NCBI GenBank assembly: GCA_900239685.1
Contig: OENT01000043.1
Location: forward strand, 124,001-188,000
Direction: 5' to 3'
From: Rotaria macrura
Taxonomy: Eukaryota > Rotifera > Eurotatoria > Philodinida > Philodinidae
Length of the DNA stretch: 64,000 nt
Below the pieces are notes generated by a model, which ran no database searches, was not told the DNA's origin, and saw only the letters and a program-made list of their open reading frames with translations. The position numbers and the translations under genes are program-made. Below, piece after piece: positions 50,448 to 63,949 of the stretch (the first letter of the stretch is position 1; each line of letters begins with the position of its first letter).

Positions 50448-51416
50448 ATGTCTATGGGTAAAAAACTACTAAGAAATTTTTCTCTGGTGAGAAGGCCCGA
50501 TTTATCAAGTATGAATGAATATGGACTATTTTTAAAAAAAACGTACTCCAAATATTACTTTTCTACTCCTAGGTTCTACTATTGAACGTTTCAAATACTT
50601 CCGAATTGCTAAAAGTCAAACTCGATTACGAATGTTAGTTGAACAATTGCCAGATGGACAAAAACGTTTACATCTAAAAGGTGAAATTAGATGAAGAAAT
50701 ATCTATTTGATTTAAACATAAAACTTCATTTAGGCATTGATACATTAGTCATACCATCGGAATTATACGAGTTAACTGATTTAGACATTCTAGATGTAAC
50801 GCCTGAATCAAAATCAGGCATGAATTATACTTTATCAAGTGTTCCTGCTGATTTTCGTTTTTTGATTAATCTTAAATGTTTACATTTGGATAATAATAAC
50901 ATAGCTTCATTGCCAAGTGATATCGGTGAATTAATGCATTTAGAAGTTTTAACTGTTAGTAATAATTATTTAAAAGGTTTACCCGATGAAATACGTAATT
51001 TACCACAATTGAAATCGATTCATCTATCAAATAATAGGATGCAGGAGATGCCATTGTGTTTATGTTATCTATCAAAATCTTTACTTTTTCTTGACATATC
51101 ATATAATTATTTACGAGAATTACCGACAAGTATTCGCAATCTTAAACAATTGCGCACACTATTATTACTCGGCAATCGCATCAAAACATTACCAGATACC
51201 ATATGTCATTTATCAAAATTAGAAACATTATGGTTAGGTAATAACAAATTAGAACAGTTACCGAAAAATTTCGCGCAACTTCAAAATTTGGATTGGCATG
51301 ATCATTGTGAACTATCATCGAATTTCGAAGGAAATCCATTAGTCAATCCACCATTAGCCATTTGTCGAAAGGGCATGAATGAAATCGAACAATATTTTAA
51401 AAAGCAAGAAAAATAA
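50448..51416 (+). CDS. leucine-rich-repeat protein (SHOC2/RSU1-like cytosolic LRR)
   Basis: Three exons: 50448-50508, 50573-50680 and 50734-51416, phases 1 and 1, about 283 residues. After a short basic N-terminus (MSMGKKLLRNFSLVRR) come about seven LRRs of the LxxLPxxIxxLxxLxxLxLxxN type: LKCLHLDNNNIASLP, LEVLTVSNNYLKGLP, LKSIHLSNNRMQEMP, LLFLDISYNYLRELP, LRTLLLLGNRIKTLP and LETLWLGNNKLEQLP. The last repeat runs into GNPLVNPPLAICRKG and an amphipathic end (IEQYFKKQEK). There is no signal peptide or membrane helix, so it is cytosolic. Such proteins are scaffolds in Ras or adhesion signalling, but the exact orthologue is not clear. The first exon rests on an ATG and a GTATGA donor only. Confidence 0.85.
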
Positions 51417-54400
51417 GATCCTCTACATGCTTGTTTCATACCAATGAAAAGAGACAAACGAAATATATATATTCTTTTTGGTTGTATTTTTTTTATTGAA
51501 ACTAAGGTTTTAAAAATACTATACAAAAAGCAAATGGACTAATATCAACTATTGTTTTTCGGTTAAAACCGTATATCATTTGAAATAAACAAAGTATTCT
51601 GATTTATTTTTTAATTTTTTGTTTCTTTTTTCAAGTTTAAAATCTCATTGAATAATTACACATTTTGATATTCACTTGAAATATTAAAACAAGATTTCCA
51701 CAGAGAATGACAACAGAAATCCCTTACGACACACAAACATTTGAATGATTCATCTGTTCTATCGAAGTCAGTGTATGAAATCAAACAAAAAAACGAAGAC
51801 AACAAGATAAATTAATTGTAATCAACGATTGCTACAGTTAATGATCATAAGAAAGAATTTATTGTGTTTGTATTAACTTGATCCAATGGAGTCATTTAAT
51901 TGAAATGGAATTCGTTCGACGCCATGACTGAACTCACAATTGAAATGTCAATATATTCTACATTTGAAACTAAACATAAACAAAGTAGTATCGATATGTT
52001 CATGGAAATTTATTCATGTGAATCGTTTAGTTTGTAAATGTATGAAGACAATTCAAAAGTCAATTAATCAACGAACAACAAACATGTTATGATCGGGTTT
52101 GAAGTAACATCATTACTATTAATACAAAAAACAGTAACCTTTCAATAGTTTTTTTAAAAAAAAAACCTTATATTTGCGCCCTTGGGAGAAACCATACATA
52201 AGTTTTTCATAATTGTTGCCATTAATGCTTCATATTATTATCGTCTGGTGGGAAATTTATATCAAAGATATATATGTGTGTACATGCCTTGCTATTATTT
52301 TTATGTGATGATTTTCACCTATGAATGATAAAAATATGTTTAGAAAATAATTACATTATTCGTTCACAAATCTTTTATACAGTACTTTTGTCTATGGAAG
52401 TTAACAATTATTTTTCGCAGAAGTTTCTGCACAATAGTTTTCCTATGAATACCAGTTGCAAATCGTTCGTTTTTCTCTGATGAAAATTTCAACTTCAGTG
52501 AATATTCGCTGAATTTTCTTTTTCTCAGATCAAATGACTTGTAGATCATTGTCCATGCACAAAGAACGAGATAAAATTACACAATGATCTATCTGTGCTA
52601 ATCGCAAAATGTTGTTATGATAATTATTAAAAGAATTTATTTTCAAGTTCACACAGAAAGCTCCATTATGATGCGTGCAATTATAAACAGTTCTATGTTG
52701 ATTTTACCTTGGAACATAAAAGCAACATGTTTATGTGTTTCCAATAATGGAAGAAAGTAGTTTATTTTTCTCATTTGGTGAATCTAATGATATTTTTCTT
52801 TCCTATAATCTATACTACCCGTGCTATTTTAACTGATCGAAGGCGACATTTATTGTATGACTTTTCCGCTATTGATCAATGTCATTGTGATTACTGACAA
52901 AAAAAGTCGGGATATGTCAAGGTAGTATTAGTACGGCGTTTGTACGTCATACATGCATTATTAAACAGAATAGAATAGCTGAACATATACAATGTTAGTC
53001 TTCATATACGTCCGCTTGTCTATGAATTTGACGAAATCAAATTTGCTTCGTGACAACGCTATGTCTCGTATATTAATGTGATTCCTCACAATGCAAACAT
53101 CCTATTTGCCAGCATTTTATGTTTCACCATACGCATGATGTCATCATATTTATTATGCGTAACTGGATGCATGCATGAAGTTGCATGCTCTGTCTTAGAT
53201 GTATTTCTTCCTGTAACTCGTATACAAACCTCTGAAACATTGATATTGTACAGATTGTGCTAAATAATGAAACAAGTTTTTTTTCTTCTGACTATTATTT
53301 TCAAATTCTCTCGTAAAAGATTTATTTCATGTGTGCGTTAAATATTATTATTTTTTAGTTTTATTCTCAGTAATAAATTTTATTCGTATTAATTTTTTCA
53401 ATTTGTTTCTAAAGTATTCAACTAATTTTAGTGTCCTAAATTCATATCGACGATCTCGTTCGTTGTGACTTGCGTATTTTTTTTTCTGATAGAAGAAGAC
53501 ATTCTTCTTCTACTGTAGACGGAAGAATGTTCGTTAGTGTCAAACAGTTTCAACCGGACTATAGCCACCGAACTGGTGTCTTCATACATAACATCGATCA
53601 TCATAATGTACTGCACTGCTTCATGTATAATTTACGACGTTTTCAAAATCTTGTCCAATATGTTGCTATAGTGAAAAAGGAATTCTTCGAATAGTTTCAA
53701 GAAGTACATTGAGTTTTATCATTGAACTAGACAAATATCACTAAAATACTGGACGGCTATATATATATATACTAATACACAGATTTTGCTTATATCTAAT
53801 CAGATTTTTCCATACCAATCAGTTTAAAACAAAAACTAGTAATTCATTCATATACGTAGTTCTTCGAATTATCTAAGAAATATAAGTAGCTTTATCTTTT
53901 GAGAAACAAAGCATACTCAAAATGAATTTGTCATCATTATTACATAGCCTTAGATGTAAGTTTACAGAATGTAGTATTCTGTGTCGGAGAACGTCACAAG
54001 AACTTGAATATTTCTAAAAACTAATCTAGGTCAAATGAAAAGTATTGCGTTTCGTCATGTCTGCAATAACATCAATTTTTTACTTGTAATTCCTTTGAAC
54101 AAAGATTGTATGTTCTAAATCTAGAGTAATTTAACATATATATCATTAACATAGGAAGCCGATTTGTATGTTTTTCTTTGCATTCTTGTACGGTTTTGTA
54201 TTTTATTCAATCATTTGTGTTGTTCGTCTATTCTTACATGTTTGTACTAGTCACTGGTTTCATCTATTTGCCTAGTTGAATAGGAAAAAAGAACATTTTC
54301 TTGTAGCGTACTGCGTCGGTTTTTACATCATCAAAGTGATAGTAACTGATGCCAGAGGCTGCTGTCAGTAGAACAGTATTCGACACTATCGATACTGACG

Positions 54401-55354
54401 TTCATAAAATTGTGTCTGTGCTATTAATTAGTACGTTTACTTTGTCGTTTCAGCTGTACAATCTCGATACAATACAATTTTTATGATCTGCCATTGAGGT
54501 ACAACTCATTTTCGAATTCACTTTAGGCATATTTCTATCGGATTGTTGATCTATATTTTTATCGTGCATCAACACAGATGATAAAAGTGCAGCTTTCTTC
54601 CTGTGTTTTTTTTTCTCCTTTCACTCTACTACTAGACCAGAACGTTGCCAAGTTAATTACTGATTATATCAAAAACATAAACCGTAGTTATTCGATGATA
54701 TCTATATTTTCTTTATCACTGGTTTTCTTATTTATTAAATCTGTACAATAGAAAACAATCTGGCTTTTTAATTAGCAAAGTTTGTTACGAATAGACGGTA
54801 TGGGGAGGTTTTGCTGTTAAATTGTGACTTTTTCTTTGGTTATCATTAATAACCAGGAACAAGATCATTGAATTAGAGATCGAATTTGATTGACGTGCAA
54901 TTCTGTTAAAATAATCGTCAATAATAGAATACACCAACCAATCGTACTAGTTTTTCTTATAATTTCCTAAGAGATAAAAAGAAAAAAAAAATTCATACAA
55001 AAAATAAACTTCTAATAAAGTCTCTAGTGAAATGAAACCAAGAAATATTTCTCTCATTACTATTCCACATCACGCACGAGACCATAGTTGTGTTTTTATT
55101 GACTTCATGCCATTATTCATATCATATATCTTTTACTTAATCGTCCATAAAAGTAACAATGAGCTAGTATTCATATGTCGACACGGGAACATTATCGATA
55201 GACAACTTGTAGTTTCTTATCGCAATTCGTTACGGTCAATGGCGTGACATAGAGATACTGTCGCTAAAATATTCATCATGATCTATGGGGAATCGAAATT
55301 TCTACGCTTATAGTTCGTTTCTTTTTTTTTTCGATCATGCTTTACAAGAAGGAT
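51417..55354. other. spacer without recognisable genes
   Basis: Includes the 3' UTR of the LRR gene (AATAAA-like signal near 51585). The rest is AT-rich and gene-free as far as I can see. A plus-strand frame at 53470-53694 after a TTTTTTTCTGATAG acceptor-like site gives no recognisable protein. A short (AT)n lies near 53759-53770. Confidence 0.45.
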
Positions 55355-56628
55355 TCATATTAAATGTATTATATGTACCCATGTTCGATCAATAAAGATT
55401 GCAAATAGAAGATAATCTTGAAGACTGAGTGCACATAAATATCTCCATAAGTAAAATATTACTATGGTTAATGGTGAATGTAAAATATTCAATTGTAAAG
55501 ACTATAAAAAAAAAGTATTATACACTTTTAAGTCATTCAATAAAATAAAACAAAAATGTATTCGAACTTGTTCTTGTGGTGTATCTACTATTGAATCAAG
55601 AAGATCTTCATAAGCATGAACGTTTCTATCCCAAAACATGGCAGATAATGAATATCGTAATGAAAATAATAATAATGTTATAAATATAGTTTGTTTTGAT
55701 TCAAGTAAATTCGAATTTATGTCAGTTCTTTGCGATGTTGACTGCATACTCGTATATGATTGATCATCGTCGAGATTTAATAACATTAAATCAGTTTCAT
55801 CACTTCCTCCATCACTTGCTGATGAACTTGGACAAGTAGGTGATGAACGAACTGGTGGCATAGGTTTCGAACGAAATGGTCGTTGTTTGTAAAAGTAAAG
55901 TAGACAAGCAATGACAAGACACGTGCCACCTAATATATCACTGAAAGCATCAACATAATAGCCAAAATTTCCATAGTAAGATTTAAAACGTTTATTATTT
56001 GAATGTGCACGATAAATGACACCGTCAAGACAATCGAGAAACGTACGAAATTGAAAAATAACAACACCTATTCGACGTCGAAATAGCAATTCACTCGACA
56101 GAAATTTAATTGATATAAATGACAACAGACAATGAAACAACGATACTGTATTAGCTGATATAAATGGAAAATAATATGTAAAATATAATTTTACTTCCAA
56201 AATTTCTGCCAATGGTGAACGAACATAATGAATCTAAAAATAGAAAGAAAACAAAAACGAAAGCTCAACGATGTTTTTGCTTGTCGTCGTCGAAAAATTC
56301 TTATCTTTATATAAATACTTACGAGTGGTTCAACCATGATTCTTTTTATTGGTAATAAATCAAATACATGTATGGTTTGACCTAGTTGTTGATTATTCGT
56401 TTCATTCAACATTTCATTTGATGAACTAAAGTTTATTGTACCTCTTGAACGTATTTTAAAATAGAGTATAAAATCCATTATTTGTAAATATAATATAAAC
56501 AATATAAATAATGTGTATCCTGGATAAGATATGAGACGATGAAATGTACGAACACAAAAGTGTACATGTTGATAAACAGGTCGTACTGCACCTGAACAAT
56601 TATTCAATTTACGTACATCGACAACCAT
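55355..56628 (-). CDS. ceramide phosphoethanolamine synthase (CPES)
   Basis: Three exons on the minus strand: 56628-56323, 56233-55568 and 55501-55355, all phase 0, about 372 residues. The enzyme transfers phosphoethanolamine from CDP-ethanolamine to ceramide, making the main sphingophospholipid of many invertebrates in the Golgi lumen. The CDP-alcohol phosphotransferase signature is complete: D169-x2-D172-G173-x2-Y-R followed by G193-x3-D197-x3-D201 (FLDCLDGVIYRAH; GYYVDAFSD). Around it the order LLSFISIKFL, FRRRIGVVIFQFR and a later hydrophobic segment match Drosophila CPES. Multiple membrane helices are visible, including one at residues 36-58. The last exon (FAIFIDRTWVHIIHLI) was found by phase and by resemblance to the C-terminal helix of the family; without it the frame would read through a 66-bp intron with a weak GTTCGA donor. 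An acidic Ser-rich insertion (residues about 228-270) is lineage-specific. Confidence 0.85.
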
Positions 56629-57894
56629 TCGTAATTTATTTTAAAAAATAATCATCATTCAAATATGTAGTCGTATATCGAGAATAAACTAGAATATTAG
56701 AAATAGAAACTATTATATGAATAATATAAAAGCAAGGCAAATTTTTCTCATTAAACAAGAAAACTCGAAAGATAAAATTAATAATGATTTTAAAATAAAA
56801 TCATGATCAGCTGTTCTCATTCTATCGATAAGCACTTTTATATCACTTTGTTATCCTTTTTGCTTGATTCACAAAAAAAAGGAAAAAAACACATATATAT
56901 ATATATATATATAAGAGGAAAAAGAAAAGAAGCGATAAAGAGAAGAGAATTTATGGTACAGCTTAGTTCAGCAATAAATGTAATGTCTGTGCGTAGATAT
57001 GAAGTCATTCTCTATCAATTCTTTCATCCATATTGACTCAACAGAATTTATATATATATCTTTGATCTTACTATTTATTGAGATGAAGGCGAAAATTTTC
57101 ACTTCTTTTCTTAATTATGTCTTCCTATCTTTAAACAACTATAGAAGTCTGAAGTTTTCTCATCATGCAGCTTGACAAAAAAAAAAGCTGAGAAAAACAG
57201 AGAAGAAAGAGTAGCAATTAGCTATTTTATCTATTCTTTTCATTGGCGAACGTACTTCCTATACATATATATCTGGCGAAGTATGTGTCGAGGAAAACGA
57301 CCGACGAGCCAGTAACTGTCGATATTCTATCATATTTCTTGATGTGAGAAACATCCGTTTACAAGAACTCTCGAACTAGAGCCCAATAAAACATATATGT
57401 AGAGAGGTTTTATCATTCAAGTATTATTATCTTTGTTTAGAAGATGGCGCGATAGCAGCCTCATATTATAAAGTACATATTGAAATTAATAAATAGCTTA
57501 CTTTGTTTGAAAACAATCTGTGATGCAAATATACAAATCTTGTGCTTTTTCAAACTTTTGTTGAAATGATAGTGTGCTAGTACTGTGACAATATGAAGAC
57601 AAAACTAAAGAAATGCATGATTCCAGTGTCAAACATCTGCATAACTCTCATCGCTTCTTTGTCTTTTCGGGTTTTTTTTTTTGAAAAAATAATATTTAAT
57701 ATGAGAATGCATTTCAGATCAAAGGCATCATTGTTCTTATCATTGTAAATGTGAAATGAGACAGAAAAAAAGGTATTTCATACAATAAGTAGTAAACTTC
57801 AGTAGTTTTTTCTCCTGTTTTTTTTTAATTCAGATGACAAAAGAATCCAGAACAAAAGAAAAAAAATTGATTCATTGGTTGTTGCATCAGTCGA
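56629..57894. other. spacer between CPES and ADRM1
   Basis: Promoter region of the CPES gene and 3' flank of ADRM1. Contains an (AT)n run near 56891-56912. No gene is seen. Confidence 0.45.
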
Positions 57895-59650
57895 TCAACT
57901 AGTATCCATTGTGTTGTCCGATGATTTTTTTTCATCATTTTCTGCAGTTGGCTTTTTATAATGTTTTTCCATTGCCTGAGCAAAAGCTTGTATATCGCCT
58001 TGATTGGCTGCAGTTATTGCATCTTCTGGTAAGCCAAATTGAGCTAGAACTGGACCTAATTGTCCTGTTTGTAAGGCAACACTAAACGGCGGAATGAAAA
58101 AATTCTTATGAACAACGAAATTAAAAAACAATTATTGTCAGTGAACTTACCTGAATGTACTGACAGCTTGACGAAATTGAGGAGATTTGATTGATTCTCT
58201 TAGTTCTTTTTCTGAATTTGAGATTACACTACCTTCTGGTAAATGAGCTCGTAATGTTTCTTGAACATCTTTGTTACTTAATATTGGAATCAAATTCTAA
58301 AATGAACAAAGTCCAATAAACATAAACTATTCCAATGGTTGCTTTTCGCTAAATGATTGAACCTACTTCAGCAGTCATTACATCGTAAAGATCAATAGAA
58401 GGTTTGGTACCAGTTGCTGCTGCACCGCCTGCTCCTTGAGCTGCGTTTTTGTCACTTAGATTAGCTAGAATATTTGACAGTGCACTCATTTGAATAGGAC
58501 CGCCTTTCGGTCCGCCAGTTGCTCCTACAGTAGCTACACTTCTTGGTGCAGCTGTCGCTGGTGTGGAACTTGTTCCAGCATTGCGAGGTTTCGACGATGA
58601 CGAGCCACTAGGACGACTGCTCGATGCTGATGTTGTTCCGCCAGTAGTTGTTGCCGTGGCTGTACCTGTACCTGTACTACGAGTCGCAGCTGGTGCCGTA
58701 TTCGGACGAGAGTCCGGAGTTTGTGGCGCAAGGGCATCTAGAAGAGATGTTGCGTGTTGACCTGATGTACCAGGCAATACTCTACCACGATGACTACCTT
58801 GCATCAAGCCAGAGGCTCCACCACCACTTCCAACTGAAGATAATAATGATGCTAATTCATTTGGATTCATTCCTACCAAACAAAAATACGATGTGTTTGC
58901 ATTGAGGTTATTGATAATTCAGCAAAAAAATTTTCTTTTCACCACGTAAAACATTTGATAAATCATTCGGATCAATTCCTCCTGCACCACCACTGCCCGC
59001 CATGCGATCCATTAATGATTGTAATGGATGGGCACTTCCACCTAAGCCACTAGCTCCACTAGCATCATCGCCAAAATTTGGAGCTGGTGGATGATTTAGC
59101 TACGATGAGGAAATGAAAACAAAATAAATTACGATCATTTGAAATTTAATAGAATATTGCTTTACAAGATCGTTAATTTTTTTACACCATTCTTCATCTT
59201 TATCATCTTTTGATTCTTGCATCCAAAAAAATAATTTACGAGCATTACTTCTCCATTTAAGAATATATACGCGTCCTAAGAATAATATCATACATGTTAA
59301 TGTGCATTGTATCAACTACAAACATCTCAAATTGCTTACCGGTGGTATTTTGTGTAACCTTTTTGAATTCGATTTCATCTGGAAATATAACGAGATCATC
59401 TTCTGGTGTATTGTTCGATCTTTCTTTCCAACAGAAATGCATTAACATATCATTGCCTTGATATAGATAAACAAGACCTTTGCGTTTATCAGGATGAACC
59501 TAAATTATAAGAATATTCGTTATGCAACAAGATATGACTTAGATATTTCATATAGCAGACCATACTACCACGTAAATTCATTTTTCCAGCTTTGAATTCA
59601 ACTAAATTACGACTACGTGCTTGCGATGTTACTCCACCAAATAGCGACAT
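57895..59650 (-). CDS. ADRM1: proteasomal ubiquitin receptor ADRM1 (Rpn13)
   Basis: Seven exons on the minus strand: 59650-59561, 59499-59340, 59275-59166, 59099-58943, 58872-58367, 58296-58151 and 58081-57895; 451 residues (human has 407). It is a 19S regulatory-particle subunit that binds ubiquitin and recruits the deubiquitinase UCHL5. The N-terminal PRU domain (about residues 15-120) has [52 protein letters not shown] and GRVYILKW...LFFWMQE. The C-terminal DEUBAD domain (about 340-430) has [27 protein letters not shown] and [13 protein letters not shown]. Between them lies a Gly/Ser/Thr/Ala-rich linker, longer than in vertebrates, with a GC-richer base composition than its surroundings. 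The acidic tail ends TMDTS. All phases agree. Confidence 0.95.
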
Positions 59651-62600
59651 TTTCTATTGAAGTTGTAATTTATGTAAATTCTGTAAGTGATCTTTGCTGG
59701 TAAATCTCAATTCCTTATGGACAAACAAGAGTGGACATTTCATACATACACAGGCGTATTTATTTATTTACGTGATTCAGCAACACAACAACCAATCAAA
59801 ACCTAATCAATAGAGGTCTCATTGTATCAATAAAAAACATGTACATATAGAATATTCACTGCATGTCATGCCAATTATGTATATACGTATAAACAAAAAA
59901 GATAAACTTGAAAGCAAAGCACTATAGTACACCCAAGGTCTCTGACACTGATGGTTGATTGTAATCCGATGAATGTAACGTCAATTGAGAAGCATTGAAA
60001 TGTACTTGGAAACGTATTAGGAATATTGCTTATTGACTCGCTCCTATGAATTCATTACTAACAAAAGCAAAGAGTTCGATTCTCTTTCAACTTTTTAAAG
60101 TTAAGAAATTTTTTTATTCAAAAATTTCGAAAGAACACAGAATAAGATCGGCCATGTCATCGGTAAGAAACCTATATGAAATCATGTAACGTATATGACC
60201 ACATTATTCTATCATAGGTCCTATGAAGTGATCCTCAAATGGCACAATAAATTAAATGTTAAATAACAGTATTCCGCCATAGGAAACATATCCCAAAGCT
60301 TACATGATAAATATGGATGACATAAATCTTCGTCGCACGTTATGATGAATAGTCCTGTTTATGACAATCTACAATGAAAAGGCATAAACATTCCATATTG
60401 TTTTCTTTTTTTTTTGGTAGCTGATCCTTACAGATTCGGGCCATCGATTCTCGAGAGATGTTTTCTTCTTGACATTAACAATCATGCCTTTCAATGTAAA
60501 CATAGGTTGAAAATATTGAAAAGGAACATGGTACACAATAAGTTTTCACACTGAATTACAACGAAAATTTTCGTTTTCATTATACCGCATTACTTAAAAA
60601 TCTAGATGATGTATTGATTTCTGTAATGTGTGCGTATCAATGATTTTATTAGATGAATACAAATGTTTACAGGATAAGAGAATCTTGTTCAACTATTTAT
60701 TATTGGTTTAAAGCTAAAGAAAGTGTCAATAAATCGAGATATGATCGATCGAAGATTAACAAGATCATCGGCACTCATGAACACATATTTTGATTCTATA
60801 GCTAGCAAAAGATCAACTGTTCGAAATTCTAATCTTCCATATCGACATAAAAGAAAGTAATAATACTAAAGAACAGATCAAACTATATTAAGTTACTAAA
60901 AAAAAAAAAGAGTTTTCATTAACAGAGAAAATTTTCGTAATATTATTTATACTCGTGTGTATGCACACCCCAAAAAATATTTCCACATGCAAAAAAATCA
61001 CGTTCAACGAATCCTATTACAATAACTAAAAATCTAGGATCAACAAAATCAATAGAAACGAAAGAAAAATGAAACCTTGAATATTAAGCTAACATAAAAT
61101 TCTGAGTAAACATTCTAGAATTCAATGTATGAACAACTACGTATCACACCATCATGGTGCATAATAATTAGAATCATATTGAAGGAGTCAATCGAACAAA
61201 AACATAATAAATAGTTATGCCGTAAAAACGTATCATATTTAAACATTATTTTCGTTAGTGAAACAAACGATTCATGTTTCTTATCATGTTTGATTGGTAG
61301 TTTTTTCTTGTAGTATTTATTTATATTGAATGTATATAATCTCAAAAGAAAAAATTATAATGCCATGAATGATATTGATTTTATAAAATTATTCTCAACA
61401 CTCAAAAACCTATTGAGTATAATGATGTTCTTTTGTTGCATAGCTCCAAATTAAGATTGATTGATACTGAAAGCTAATGCTTCTTCAAGAACGTCTTCAT
61501 AGTTGACATTGTTTCTGAATACTTGACTAGAGATTACTGTAAACCTATATGATTGCATTTCAGAGAAATAATACACACGACATAAGTATTCTAAATTAAT
61601 ACATTGAAAGCGATACAAGTTTTTCATAAATTGATTCTTATAGTCTTTTCTTCATCCGTATAGTAAAAGAGAGAATTGACTAACTAAGAATGTTTACTGA
61701 TGAAAAAGCAGTGAATATGGAATAGATGTCTATCTGTATGAATACATCAACTTCATTAGAAATATTATAGAAAACTTTGTATTCTAGATTTTTTCTACTG
61801 TTCAGATTTTTGATTCATTCTTTTGATAGATTAGGAGAAAAATTTTCAAACAAACATAACACACTGTCTATCATAATATTGAATTGAATTACACAACTAA
61901 ACTTCAGTGCTCTTTCCAAACATTAACTAATAACTTTTGCATATTTTTCTATCCAAGAACATGTAAGAAATCGTTCAAAAATCTTAAAAACTACTTTGAA
62001 TGATACAAACAGGTTTTTTCTAAGCCACCTATGTCCATTAGCGAAGATGTTAAAAGTTATCTGACACAGTAATTTTGTAGGATTGATTGTAACTCCTACA
62101 AAAGTGAAGTGATATTTATTTTGCCAGAAGTTCCCTTGTGTTTAAAATGTCTTTTGGTCAGAAAGTTGACTTCTCAAAAATGAGGTGACTTGCGTAACGA
62201 CTAACAAAACTCGACTATTAGGTTTTCCTAGGAAAAATTTGACTGTACTAGTTGATTTTTTCGTCATCACTAATTTGGCAGATCTTTCAAGGATTCCGTT
62301 GATATTGATGAACAAAAGCTGACAAACAATGCATAAGTCCATATTCAGAAAGAACAATAAATTTCAGTTCTAATCCGAAGGTTTCAATTCATCTGAAATA
62401 CTTTCAAGTAGACAAGAACGAGATAAGCAAACATTTTTTCGACAAAATTTTCCTTCATTCGTTAATAAAACAAAAAGCATTTTCAATTATGAAATTAGCT
62501 CTTGTTTAAATGGTTAATGGTATGTGAGATTCTCTCGTTTTTCGACAGACGCTTATCATGCTATGACATATGTCGGATGGTGTAATTGTAACTGTAATTT

Positions 62601-63053
62601 GGAATAAGCATTAAGTTACTTTTTGTACGCACAGTTGTGTATGCTTTTGTCATGTGAAAAAAAGACTTTGCAGTACTCTAATCTTTGTATCCTGATTGTG
62701 AACATATTATGACTTTTTTGTGATTGTAATTGTACGGGACAGAATAAATTTCATAAGATAGCCACTCCTATCGAACTGTTTGATTCACTTCACTGTTTAT
62801 AATTGATGAGAAAATTAGCAAGTAATCTTCGAACGATAACTGTAAGTAAAATCACTTGCTCCATAGTTTACTAATTAAACAATGGTCTAAAAATGAATAA
62901 ATTTTCTTTTCATTATAGTAGAATGCTACTATTGACAGATCATCGTGATAGGTTATTCATTCAAACAAATTGAAAATAATTGTTATTGAAAATGTAAGCT
63001 ATATACAATTGACTATATGATATGAATGTTCAAAATAAGAAATGATCGAAAAA
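59651..63053. other. spacer between ADRM1 and the APLF-like gene
   Basis: About 3.4 kb of AT-rich DNA with only short chance frames. The promoter of ADRM1 should lie at its left end and the 3' UTR of the APLF-like gene at its right end. No repeat or RNA gene is recognised. Confidence 0.45.
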
Positions 63054-63949
63054 TTAATCATCTTCTTCGTCTTCTATGCGAGGTTTTTTTATCACCGGAC
63101 CATTTCTTTTAACAATTGAATCTTTAACAAATTCAGCTGCTTCTTGTCGTGCTAAATCTCTTTCACTATCATCCGATGAATCATCATCCGTTTCATCTAA
63201 GTATCCGGAACTTTTCGTCGGTTTCCATTCAGTATCACCATCAGATTCATTGAAATCTATGGTAGATTAGGAAATATAAAATCATGTAATTCAAATATTC
63301 ATCACTAAAAACAAGAAACTTTACCCTCTGGATCAGTACGATTGGAGTTATCATCAAGATCTACATCATCAATAAAGCTATCATTATAATCATATTCATT
63401 CGGTAAACCATCATCATCGTCATCGTCATCGTCATTTGCTGTAAATAGAATCAATTATTTTCTTTTTATGCTGATGTATTACGAATTGTATTACTTTTGC
63501 GTTTTCCTGTGCATCGTTTGTTGTCAAGTTCAATGCATCGTTTTTTCGGATGATGATAATCAACGAAATGATCAGGATTTTTTCGATAACATTTATTGCC
63601 ATGAGGACATTCGGGTTTTACTTTCGGTTTGTCATTTTCTTCTGTATCCCAATCAGCATCACCGGGATGAATAGCATGTTGCCGATGACTAGCATTTTTC
63701 CTATAACAAGACGCTCCGTACACACATCGTTCTCGTTTGATTGGATTTGTAGCTATCAACGAGTTTTGATTGTTTGTCGGTAGATTGATATTATTCGATA
63801 TAGTGGCCGGTTCTGTAATGCAAAACTAATAGTTACTATTAGATTAGAAAGACAAACAGTAGTTTTATAACCTGTCAAAGAAGAAGAAGACACAGAATCA
63901 GCTTCATTATCGTCGTAGATAATTTCTTTGGTCTTTTTTCCTTCCGAGT
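63054..63949 (-). CDS. APLF: APLF-like DNA-repair factor with two PBZ zinc fingers (5' partial)
   Basis: Four 3' exons are visible on the minus strand: 63949-63872, 63812-63495, 63438-63325 and 63256-63054, all joined in phase 1; about 237 residues to the stop. The transcript continues to the left in protein terms (beyond base 64000), where the FHA domain would be expected. Two PBZ fingers of the C-x5-C-x6-H-x5-H type are seen: RCVYGASCYRKN...H and ECPHGNKCYRKNPDH. They bind poly(ADP-ribose) at DNA breaks. After them comes PNEYDYNDSFIDDVD and an acidic tail (ESDGDTEWKPT, then DETDDDSSDD), which matches the histone-binding acidic region of APLF. The end is EAAEFVKDSIVKRNG and a basic patch. 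The two-finger spacing and the order of parts are as in human APLF, a non-homologous end-joining scaffold. Confidence 0.88.

Noticed and set aside
53470-53694. Frame after an acceptor-like site in the spacer at 51-55 kb
   Set aside because: No recognisable protein and no second exon found; kept out of the gene list.
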